Source: Motiliproteus sp036960405 (GTDB lineage: Bacteria; Pseudomonadota; Gammaproteobacteria; Pseudomonadales; Balneatricaceae). From it: a stretch of 11,563 bases of DNA. The stretch covers positions 1-11,563 of the forward strand of contig JBALWS010000139.1 of NCBI GenBank assembly GCA_036960405.1, given 5' to 3'. Made by a program: the position numbers and the translations under genes. Positions within the stretch are counted from its first letter, which is position 1. Every line of letters starts with the position of its first letter. Of this stretch, positions 1-5,613 are shown one piece after another. The notes under the pieces were generated by a model. It saw only the letters and a list, made by a program, of their open reading frames with translations. It made no database searches and had not been told where the DNA came from.

Positions 1-1823
1 CGCTCGATGATGATGCGGATCTCATCGGTCGATTTCTGCGTACGGCTGGCTAGGGTTCGGACCTCGTCGGCGACCACGGCAAAACCGCGACCCGATTCAC
101 CCGCGCGTGCGGCCTCGATAGCCGCGTTGAGGGCCAGTAGATTGGTTTGCTCGGCGATGCTCTGGATAACATCAAGCACCTGACCGACTTCGTTGGAGTC
201 GGCGGCCAGCTGCTCCATCACCTGGGCGGCCGAATCGACCTTGTCGGCCAGCAGGTTGATCGACGCCACCGTGTTGGCCACGATCTCGCTGCCTTGTGCG
301 GCTTCGGTATCGGCCTGATTGGCCGCGTCTGCGGCTTGCGATGCGTGTTGCGACATCTCTTGAATGGTTGAGGCCATCTCGGTCACGGCGGCGGCGACCT
401 GTTCGGTTTCGGCGCGCTGCTTGGCGGTGCTTTGATCGGTTTCGGCGGCACTCTTGGAGGTCTGCTCGACCGCGATTGAGACGCTGTCGATGGAGCCCGA
501 TACTTGTGAGATCAGCGTCTGCATCTTTTCGACAAAGGCGTTGAACTGCCCGGTCAGCAGCGCTAGCTCTTTGACGCCACGGCTCTGCAGTCGCTTGGTC
601 AGGTCGCCTTCACCCTCGGCAATATCGGTCATCGCCTCGACCACCGCATCGAGCGGTTGAATGACGCGTCGTAGCACGATCAGGGCGAGTACTACCAGAA
701 TGACGAACACTAGCCCGGCGACGATGTAGACCGTCACGCGGCTCTGCGCTAGCACAGCGTTGGACTGCTCGGTGGCTTGCTGGCGTATCTCGGAGGCCAG
801 CGATGTCACGCTCTTGAGTCCGCTATCGACCTCGGATAGCACCTGGTTTAGCTGGTTGAGTAGCGCTTGGCGCGCCTCTAGAGCCATCAAATACTGTTGC
901 CGTAGGGCCAGAACCGAATTATCGCCCTCGAACACAAAGCCGGTCAGTTTTTCAAAACCCGACACCATTGGGCTGAGGTTCTTCTTCAGTGCCGGGTTGA
1001 ACATGGCGCTTTGAGTCAGGAATTTAAGCGACTTCTCGATCGCCTGAAGTGTTTTTGCCGCGTCGCCATCGCGTAGCTTAGTCAGCTCTGCGGTACTGGT
1101 TGTTTGGGTGAACTGTTTGGAGATCGCCGCCAGCTTGACGATATCGGTACGGACGCTGTAACTGGCCTGCTGCAGTTGGGCGCGGTTCTGCAGTAGCAAC
1201 CGTTGCAGCAGCTCTTTTAATCCCGACAGCTTTTCACGGTCGGTGAACACTTGCGAGTCGGCCAGATGGCGCTTGAGCTCGGCGTTCTGCTCTTTGACGG
1301 CCAGCGACAGGCTGTCGACCATCGCCTGCGACTTCTCGACCACCGAGTTGGCGCTGTCATCAACAAAGCGGTTGAGCTCTTCAACCTGCCCCCGCAGCGC
1401 CATCAGCTCGCGGCTCTTGGAGCCAAAGGCCGAATTGGTTTCGATCAGGGCGTTGATACGTGGATCGAGTTCAGAGACCAGCGGACTAACCTGCGGCAGG
1501 TCTGCAGTGATCTGTCGTATTGCCGCCATCGCGACTTCTAGATTGACCACCGCAGCGTTGTTGCTGACGACGGCTTCGAGCTCGGAAGGTTGCTCTATCG
1601 ATAGGATTTGCAGCTCGTGGGCCAGCAGGCCGTTGAGTGCGGCATTCAGTTCGCCGCTGACGCGCGTCAGGGCTGCCGCATCGGCTAGGTGTGCCTGGCT
1701 ACGGTTGACCCGCTTCTCCGACACCAGCGCCGCGCCGCCGAGCACCGCTACCGAGGCCATTGCGACGATGACCAGCACCGCTAAAATATTTTTGACCGAC
1801 AGGCCGATATGAAATGCAGCCAC
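1..1823 (-). CDS. Methyl-accepting chemotaxis protein (C-terminus cut off by window edge)
   Basis: This is a transmembrane chemoreceptor that would signal to CheA/CheW and set flagellar or pilus behaviour. Reading from GTG at 1823 gives 607 codons in the window and no stop. TM1 is about residues 13-34 (NILAVLVIVAMASVAVLGG). A long, mostly helical periplasmic part follows to about 360. TM2 is about 361-383, then a HAMP segment (about 384-437, ending in the DLTKRL-type region), then the coiled-coil signalling domain. The highly conserved hairpin tip (EQTNLLALNAAIEAARAGE, then GRGFAVVADEVRTLA) lies at about 555-592. The return helix and the C-terminus are outside the window. The GTG start is chosen because GGAGGT (1830-1835, minus) sits 6 nt upstream and TM1 follows at once. 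It diverges from the TSUP permease. The ligand is unknown. Class and hairpin tip are certain; the sensor domain family is not. Confidence 0.96.
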   Translation of the reverse strand, partial: MAAFHIGLSVKNILAVLVIVAMASVAVLGGAALVSEKRVNRSQAHLADAAALTRVSGELNAALNGLLAHELQILSIEQPSELEAVVSNNAAVVNLEVAMAAIRQITADLPQVSPLVSELDPRINALIETNSAFGSKSRELMALRGQVEELNRFVDDSANSVVEKSQAMVDSLSLAVKEQNAELKRHLADSQVFTDREKLSGLKELLQRLLLQNRAQLQQASYSVRTDIVKLAAISKQFTQTTSTAELTKLRDGDAAKTLQAIEKSLKFLTQSAMFNPALKKNLSPMVSGFEKLTGFVFEGDNSVLALRQQYLMALEARQALLNQLNQVLSEVDSGLKSVTSLASEIRQQATEQSNAVLAQSRVTVYIVAGLVFVILVVLALIVLRRVIQPLDAVVEAMTDIAEGEGDLTKRLQSRGVKELALLTGQFNAFVEKMQTLISQVSGSIDSVSIAVEQTSKSAAETDQSTAKQRAETEQVAAAVTEMASTIQEMSQHASQAADAANQADTEAAQGSEIVANTVASINLLADKVDSAAQVMEQLAADSNEVGQVLDVIQSIAEQTNLLALNAAIEAARAGESGRGFAVVADEVRTLASRTQKSTDEIRIIIE

Positions 1824-2079
1824 GGATGTACCTCCGTTTGAGTGAGACGACAATACAGCACGATAAAATCGTAAGAGTCGGGCTCGGTGACAGCCTAGCG
1901 ATCAGCGTCGGGTGGACCCTTCTATCGGGCATAATACATAGCAAGATAGAAAGTAGGGCTATAGGGCGACTAATGGACTACTGCGCCTACTATCTAGCTA
2001 CCGCTATTAGCCGAACTGGCGTCGCTGTTAAGAAAACCCTACAGTGCCTTTTTAAGCGGCAATGCAGGAATCGCCACGC

Positions 2080-2835
2080 ATGGAGTTGAGTATAGGTTAC
2101 GAACTGATGGCGTTGCTGTTTGCCGCAGGGATGCTGGCGGGGTTCGTCGACGCCATCGCCGGTGGAGGTGGGCTGATCGCGTTGCCGATGCTGCTGTTTG
2201 CCGGACTGTCCCCGGCACAAGCGTTGGCCACCAACAAGCTGCAGGGCACGTTCGGCACTTTCTCTGCCAGTCTCTATTTTATCCGCAAAGGGCTGGTCGA
2301 CCTGCGCAGCATTGGCACGATGGTGGTTTGTACCTTTGTTGGCTCGGCGCTGGGCACGCTGCTGGTGCAGCAGATCGATCCGAGCTTCCTGACCGCTGTG
2401 ATCCCGCTGCTGCTGATCTTGATTGCACTGTATTTCTGGTTCTCACCCCAGGTCGGCGAAGAGGACGTTAAGCAACGGATCGGTCCGCTCAGTTTTGCCC
2501 TGAGCATCGGCTTTGGGGTCGGCTTTTACGATGGTTTCTTCGGACCGGGAACCGGCTCCTTCTTTGCCATCGCCTTCGTCAGCCTGATGGGGTTTGGTCT
2601 GACCAAAGCGACGGCCCACACCAAGGTGCTCAACCTCACCAGTAATGTCGCCTCGTTGTTGTTCTTTATTCTCGGTGGCCAGGTCGTCTGGACGCTGGGG
2701 TTGCTGATGGCAGCGGGGCAGCTAATAGGCGGGCGACTGGGCGCCAGTCTGGTGGTGCTGAAAGGCTCTAAGCTGATCCGGCCGCTGGTGGTGTGCATCT
2801 GTATTCTGATGAGTGTGAAGTTGTTACTGGTGTAG
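2080..2835 (+). CDS. TSUP (TauE/SafE) family membrane permease, YfcA-like
   Basis: This is a multi-pass inner-membrane protein of the sulfite exporter TauE/SafE (TSUP, DUF81) family, whose members move sulfur-containing or small organic anions. The substrate cannot be told from sequence. It resembles E. coli YfcA along its whole length: MLAGFVDAIAGGGGLI near the N-terminus, ALATNKLQGTFGTFSAS, then in the second half GFYDGFFGPGTGSFF, KATAHTKVLN and GSKLIRPLVV near the end. The two glycine-rich blocks reflect the internal duplication of the family. The length of about 251-257 aa is normal. I prefer the ATG at 2080 because AGGA (2066-2069) lies 10 nt upstream. The in-frame ATG at 2062 would add six hydrophilic residues and has no clear ribosome site. 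It is transcribed alone, away from the chemoreceptor, and followed by a hairpin at 2850-2872. Confidence 0.93.
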   Translation: MELSIGYELMALLFAAGMLAGFVDAIAGGGGLIALPMLLFAGLSPAQALATNKLQGTFGTFSASLYFIRKGLVDLRSIGTMVVCTFVGSALGTLLVQQIDPSFLTAVIPLLLILIALYFWFSPQVGEEDVKQRIGPLSFALSIGFGVGFYDGFFGPGTGSFFAIAFVSLMGFGLTKATAHTKVLNLTSNVASLLFFILGGQVVWTLGLLMAAGQLIGGRLGASLVVLKGSKLIRPLVVCICILMSVKLLLV

Positions 2836-2849
2836 GGTTGAAACGTGGA

Positions 2850-2872
2850 AAAGCCTCGGATTATGAGGCTTT
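2850..2872 (+). terminator. Hairpin after the TSUP permease, possible weak intrinsic terminator
   Basis: The arms AAAGCCTC (2850-2857) and GAGGCTTT (2865-2872) pair perfectly around a 7-nt loop, 15 nt after the permease stop. The T tract is only the three T of the stem, so termination may be inefficient. The position makes a terminator the most likely role. Confidence 0.5.
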
Positions 2873-2899
2873 GTCGGTGTATGGGGGGGGGGCAAAATG

Positions 2900-2918
2900 C
2901 AAGACCTGACCCCGTTGG
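2900..2918 (+). repeat. Diverged copy of the GGTCTGACCCC motif
   Basis: The segment reads CAAGACCTGACCCCGTTGG. Its right half matches the palindrome at 2996-3016 (CTGACCCC then TTGG), while its left arm is shortened, so it no longer folds well. It sits 7 nt after a ten-G tract. Confidence 0.45.
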
Positions 2919-2995
2919 CTCCGTGACCATATTCAGTCACTGTCTGAGCGGTTTCGGCTAGAACCTTCGGTGTTTTTCCTTCATGTTTGATTGAT

Positions 2996-3016
2996 CAATG
3001 GGGTCTGACCCCATTG
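2996..3016. repeat. Perfect 21-bp palindrome, left boundary copy
   Basis: Ten-base arms CAATGGGGTC and GACCCCATTG surround a single central T. A 19/21 copy lies at 5553-5573 on the far side of the AT-rich gene. Weaker relatives occur at 2900, 3342 and 3594. Sequences of this kind are familiar to me from repetitive intergenic DNA of several proteobacteria, but I cannot confirm the family here. It could be a mobile-element end or a protein-binding operator. Confidence 0.7.
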
Positions 3017-3020
3017 GTTT

Positions 3021-3040
3021 CGCAAAAGGGGGAGGGGTGT
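3021..3040 (+). repeat. Direct repeat, copy 1
   Basis: CGCAAAAGGGGGAGGGGTGT matches 3287-3306 at 18 of 20 positions, 266 bp further on and in the same orientation. It begins 4 nt after the 21-bp palindrome. The spacing suggests the remains of a tandem unit or of a target duplication. Confidence 0.55.
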
Positions 3041-3111
3041 TTGTTCTGTCTAGCTATTAGCTGCTGATTACTGAGTTTGTTGTTTAGATTGTTTCCGCCT
3101 TGCCGGGCGGC

Positions 3112-3140
3112 CCAAGGATATGCTCCGCCATATCCTTTGG
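3112..3140. repeat. Stem-loop with arms CCAAGGATATG / CATATCCTTTGG
   Basis: The arms at 3112-3122 and 3129-3140 pair fully except for one bulged base, around a 6-nt loop. Related GGCGGCCC sequences lie on both sides (3107-3113 and 3149-3154), so the hairpin may itself be bracketed by a short direct repeat. There is no T tract, and hence no sign of a terminator. Confidence 0.6.
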
Positions 3141-3194
3141 AATCCTAGGCGGCCCCTCTGCTTGATCGGCTACGCCGATACCCTGTGCGTTTCA

Positions 3195-3269
3195 CTGCCG
3201 GATGGGCTCGACGGCAACTCACTCGCTGCGCTTGCTCAGACATCCGCTTTCGCTTTTTCCATCCGTCAG
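3195..3269 (-). repeat. Hairpin module A (minus orientation)
   Basis: The outer arms CTGCCGGATGG (3195-3205) and CCATCCGTCAG (3259-3269) pair at 10 of 11 positions. The interior read on the minus strand (3245 down to 3207) aligns without gaps to 3406-3444 of module B, with 30 of 39 bases identical. The shared core is GAGCxxGCGyAGCGAG. The two modules are therefore diverged copies in opposite orientation, each enclosed by its own inverted repeat. Confidence 0.6.
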
Positions 3270-3286
3270 CTGCAATGCTCGTCTAC

Positions 3287-3306
3287 GCAAAAGGGGAAGA
3301 GGTGTA
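3287..3306 (+). repeat. Direct repeat, copy 2
   Basis: CGCAAAAGGGGAAGAGGTGT is the second copy of the repeat at 3021-3040, with 18 of 20 bases identical. Confidence 0.55.
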
Positions 3307-3341
3307 GGTCGGAAGGTTTAGTGTATGGTTCAGCGGCTGGC

Positions 3342-3361
3342 ACGGCCTGTCCCCCCCCCTT
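3342..3361 (+). repeat. Diverged GGTCTGTCCC motif containing a C9 tract
   Basis: ACGGCCTGTCCC followed by more C and then TTA resembles 3594-3612 (CGTGGTCTGTCCC, a T run, then A). The run of nine C at 3351-3359 is an unstable tract and the C-rich counterpart of the ten-G run at 2883-2892. The resemblance is short, so confidence is low. Confidence 0.35.
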
Positions 3362-3386
3362 ACGACGCTGCCGAGCATTGGGTTTG

Positions 3387-3453
3387 AAAATGGATCAGTA
3401 CCGATGGATGTTTGAGGGAGCGTAGCGAGCGAGTTCCCATCGGTGCCCATTTT
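3387..3453 (+). repeat. Hairpin module B (plus orientation)
   Basis: Two paired blocks make a long stem: AAAATGG (3387-3393) with CCATTTT (3447-3453), and ACCGATGG (3400-3407) with CCATCGGT (3437-3444). The interior carries GAGGGAGCGTAGCGAGCGAG, the counterpart of the core of module A. A short perfect hairpin, CCGAC-GCA-GTCGG, follows at 3473-3485. Confidence 0.6.
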
Positions 3454-3514
3454 AAAACTCAAGCGCAGGGAACCGACGCAGTCGGCAAGTTGTGGGGAAG
3501 CATTTTTTGGTTCG

Positions 3515-3553
3515 TTTTTGATGCGTCAAAAATGATCGCGCCCGAGGGGGCGC
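3515..3553. repeat. Two adjacent small perfect stem-loops
   Basis: TTTTTGA (3515-3521) pairs with TCAAAAA (3526-3532) around TGCG. GCGCCC (3538-3543) pairs with GGGCGC (3548-3553) around GAGG. Neither is followed by a T tract on the plus strand. They may be 3' structures left over from a mobile repeat. Confidence 0.5.
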
Positions 3554-3593
3554 AATAGAAGGGTGGGAATCAAGAAGATAATTAAGAATAAAA

Positions 3594-3611
3594 CGTGGTC
3601 TGTCCCTTTTT
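3594..3611 (+). repeat. GGTCTGTCCC motif just downstream of the ATPase gene
   Basis: CGTGGTCTGTCCC followed by T6 ends 22 nt from the stop of the ATPase-nuclease gene. Read inward it resembles the minus-strand reading of 5573-5553 (ATGGTGTCTGACCCCTTT), so the two lie as imperfect inverted ends around the gene. The T run could also act as a terminator tail for a plus-strand transcript, but no stem precedes it closely. Confidence 0.4.
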
Positions 3612-3633
3612 TATTTGAGCTTCAATTAAGTAT

Positions 3634-5235
3634 CTAGTCATCATCGTCAGCATATCTCTTCATTCCTTCTCTTAATATTTCGAGGAAGGTATGATTTCTG
3701 TTTTCAGCATCAGCAACTATTGCATCAAAAGACAACACGAAGGTTGGGGTTGGAATTTGCCTACCGTCGGGGTGAGGGGTCACGAATTCTTGATAGAAAA
3801 CGTTTCCTTTTGAGAACAACGGTGACCACCGTTGCTGTTGCAAACGAGTAGCCATCTTGTCATTAATGTCCATTACGGCGTAGTACCAAACACGCTGAAT
3901 GTTTTTACAATGGGCTACCAAGTTTACAGCACGATCTAAGAGTTGATTGATGGCGTATTGGTTTTCTTTCTCATCATTAGTTTTTTTCTTAATTTCAACA
4001 ACGACAACATCCACTTGTTCAAAATTATCAGGATCAGCTGAAAATATCATCGCAATGTCAGGCCTGCCAGCATCGGCAACGATTTCATCATCTAGGGTGA
4101 CTGCCTGAATTACCCGGTCCATCCTTTTTTCACTAAGGATTGTTCTAAATACCATAAACTTATCATCTAAGAGCCATGCATTGTTTTGATATATATCTGA
4201 ATGCTCTTTACCGCTAAACTCTTGATGTTTTGGTACGATTAAATTGTGTATTTCAGCTTCTGAGTTTCCATTGGTTATAGACTTCATTCGCCGTATTATT
4301 TTTTCTCTATATAGAATGTATTCAGTCAATACACGCGACGATAGCTCAATAGATTTTTCATATGACTTGTCGGTTAACTCTTCACATAGAAGGATTTCTT
4401 TTTCAGCCATAAAGAACTTATGCTGGGCAATTGCCAGCGCATCATCCTTATTTATTAAGCCTACTGTCTCTGCTTCAAAGTATCCTAAGAAATGAGGAAA
4501 TTGCTTTTCAAACAAAGCCTTGGTTTTCTTGTTCTTCTCTTTTATTTGAGGTATTTTTTCTGCCAATATACTCCCCATTTCTGTTTTTAAACGCTTATAT
4601 AAAACACTCTCTTTCAATCCGTCTGGTAATATTAGCTTTTGCCTAGAGCTATCTGCATTAGAATGAAAAATATCAGATTCGAATAAAAAAGTGCATGTAT
4701 ATCCAGAGGGTATTGCCAATGGCGATATTAAATTTGCAGAAATAGTTCTACCGTCGATATTAAAAGCAGTTAAATAACTGCCTTTTCCGCCTATTTCTTC
4801 AATGTTGTAAAGCATATCGATCGAAGAAAAAGCATCAAGACAAGGATCTTCGATGTTGATTTTAGTAAATGATGGAAGATCGTCTTCAGTCAGCTTTACG
4901 CTGTTACTGAAGAAATCTTTTTGACCGTTGTCTTCTTGAGTTTTTAAGTTCAAACATATCTCAAACTTTTTGTTATTTCGTTTAAGCTTGTAAAGAGATG
5001 GAAGAAAATGCTCCTTAATTATTGCTTTAAGGCTATCAGGTTTAAGGTGGTCATAAGATTTAATTCTTTTATTGTCGAACCCTGTAAACACAAGGGTTGT
5101 CTTGTTAGGCAATACAGAAGGAAGTTTTGTAACTGGAGCTTGGTCGTCAAAACCCTCTTTAAAAATAAATTCTCTAGAGTTGTCGTCCCATATACTTTTG
5201 ATGCTTATCTTGTTGAAGTAATTTAAAAAAAACAA
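3634..5235 (-). CDS. 3' part of the split ATPase: middle and nuclease-like domains, up to 533 aa
   Basis: The open frame begins at the T8 tract. The nominal TTG at 5235 has only a weak AGGT ahead of it and lies inside the sequence homologous to the intact protein, so it is probably not a true start. The frame carries the transducer-like middle region and the C-terminal D-E-x-K motif (PDI and EIKKK), followed by QYAINQLLDRAV and VWYYAVMDIND. It is open throughout, so any decay is recent or the tract is functional. Confidence 0.6.
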   Translation of the reverse strand: MFFLNYFNKISIKSIWDDNSREFIFKEGFDDQAPVTKLPSVLPNKTTLVFTGFDNKRIKSYDHLKPDSLKAIIKEHFLPSLYKLKRNNKKFEICLNLKTQEDNGQKDFFSNSVKLTEDDLPSFTKINIEDPCLDAFSSIDMLYNIEEIGGKGSYLTAFNIDGRTISANLISPLAIPSGYTCTFLFESDIFHSNADSSRQKLILPDGLKESVLYKRLKTEMGSILAEKIPQIKEKNKKTKALFEKQFPHFLGYFEAETVGLINKDDALAIAQHKFFMAEKEILLCEELTDKSYEKSIELSSRVLTEYILYREKIIRRMKSITNGNSEAEIHNLIVPKHQEFSGKEHSDIYQNNAWLLDDKFMVFRTILSEKRMDRVIQAVTLDDEIVADAGRPDIAMIFSADPDNFEQVDVVVVEIKKKTNDEKENQYAINQLLDRAVNLVAHCKNIQRVWYYAVMDINDKMATRLQQQRWSPLFSKGNVFYQEFVTPHPDGRQIPTPTFVLSFDAIVADAENRNHTFLEILREGMKRYADDDD

Positions 5236-5497
5236 GTCGACCTAGACCTTTATGATATTTGTCTCTTGGCTTTAATAGAGTTCTGAATCGACCAAAATTT
5301 TCATCATTAAAGCCATCGCCATTGTCAGTTATAGTGATCTTTAAGGTATCCGGTTTTTCGAAGGATTTAATGTCTATGTCTAGAGTTATTTTGGATGCTC
5401 CAGCATCCAGCGCATTGGCCAATGCTTCAAAATAAACAAGCGTTAATGAAGGGTTGGGGAAGAATAGCTTTACAGCACCTGATGTTTCAATATCCAT
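5174..5497 (-). CDS. 5' part of the split ATPase: GHKL N-terminal domain, 107 aa
   Basis: This is the product if the T8 tract is read without slippage. It contains the N, G1 and G2 boxes of the ATP site, then runs out of frame after residue 90 or so and ends with an unrelated tail (KLLQQDKHQKYMGRQL). Such a fragment lacks the rest of the ATPase fold and the nuclease, so it is unlikely to work alone. See the joined gene at 3634-5497. Confidence 0.6.
   Translation of the reverse strand: MDIETSGAVKLFFPNPSLTLVYFEALANALDAGASKITLDIDIKSFEKPDTLKITITDNGDGFNDENFGRFRTLLKPRDKYHKGLGRLVFFKLLQQDKHQKYMGRQL
5225..5232 (-). other. T8 homopolymer, frameshift or slippage site
   Basis: On the coding strand the sequence is GTTTTTTTTAAAT. 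Eight T gives LVFFKLLQQ and a stop at 5174. Seven T gives LVFLNYFNK and 530 further residues to the stop at 3634. Net loss of one T, or a +1 shift, restores the gene. The causes to consider are true mutation, phase variation, RNA polymerase slippage or a sequencing error. Confidence 0.75.
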
Positions 5498-5552
5498 AAC
5501 TCACCTGCTCCATTTGCTCTGGCAAACCATCATGTGACACACCTAAATTCAC

Positions 5553-5573
5553 CAAAGGGGTCAGACACCATTG
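5553..5573 (-). repeat. 21-bp palindrome, right boundary copy (19/21)
   Basis: The minus strand reads CAATGGTGTC, T, GACCCCTTTG, differing from 2996-3016 at two positions. It lies 56 bp upstream of the ATPase start and 41 bp beyond the yicC stop, so it marks the edge between accessory and core DNA. Confidence 0.65.
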
Positions 5574-5575
5574 AA

Positions 5576-5609
5576 AACAATCGAAGTCTCTAGCGAGGTT
5601 TTGATTGTT
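5576..5609 (-). terminator. Weak hairpin after yicC, possible terminator
   Basis: AACAATC (5576-5582) and GATTGTT (5603-5609) pair perfectly around a 20-nt interior. On the minus strand the stem lies right after the yicC stop and is followed by only a short T-rich tail. It is AT-rich and long-looped, hence low confidence. Confidence 0.3.
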
Positions 5610-5613
5610 GAAG

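Larger units (their letters stand above)
2836..3633. other. Repeat-rich region of about 800 bp without a credible gene
   Basis: I see no protein gene here. The open frame at 3120-3425 (plus) overlaps several hairpins, shows no family motif and has no ribosome site, so I reject it. The region is a mosaic of short repeats: copies of a GGTCTG(A/T)CCC motif, a 20-bp direct repeat (3021/3287), two opposed hairpin modules (3195-3269 and 3387-3453), small perfect stem-loops (for example ATCGGC-TAC-GCCGAT at 3165-3179 and CCGAC-GCA-GTCGG at 3473-3485), a run of ten G (2883-2892) and a run of nine C (3351-3359). This is typical of decayed or miniature mobile DNA. No transposase remains in the window. 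Confidence 0.75.
3634..5497 (-). pseudogene. GHKL ATPase fused to a probable PD-(D/E)XK nuclease, split by a frameshift
   Basis: Skipping one T in the T8 run at 5225-5232 joins two open frames into one protein of 620 residues. The N-terminus is a GHKL (HSP90/MutL/histidine kinase-like) ATP site: N box EALANALDAGA (Glu24, Asn28, Asp31), G1 box DNGDGF (58-63), G2 box GLGR (84-87). After repair, GLGRLVFLNYFNKISIKSI follows, close to the G(I/L)GR...L..FDK..ES pattern I know from bacterial ATP-binding proteins of this fold. The C-terminus has RPDIAMIF (Asp480) and VVVVEIKKK (Glu501, Lys503), the spacing of a PD-(D/E)XK nuclease. Base composition and codon use are much more AT-rich than in every neighbour, which points to transfer. 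Start ATG 5497 has GGAG 10 nt upstream. An out-of-frame eight-codon ORF from ATG 5513 overlaps it. The ATPase fold is secure, the nuclease probable, and the role (defence or DNA processing) is inferred. Confidence 0.8.

Noticed and set aside
1243..1812. Open frame of 189 codons on the plus strand inside the chemoreceptor
   Set aside because: It is antisense to a well-supported receptor gene; long antisense frames are expected in GC-rich genes.
1824..2061. Sigma-28-type promoter for the chemoreceptor (GCCCGATAG near 1919-1930, minus strand)
   Set aside because: Only the -10-like part is present; no TAAA stands at the required distance upstream.
3120..3425. Open frame of 101 codons in the repeat region (plus strand)
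   Set aside because: It overlaps several hairpins, both hairpin modules in part and the C9 tract, has no ribosome site, and its protein shows no recognisable motif.
2836..3633. CRISPR array or tRNA gene in the repeat region
   Set aside because: The repeats are not regularly spaced, their copies are diverged and in mixed orientation, and no cloverleaf can be drawn.
5498..5552. Promoter just upstream of the ATPase gene
   Set aside because: I found no convincing -10/-35 pair in the 55 bp between the right palindrome and the start codon; the promoter may lie further out or be absent.
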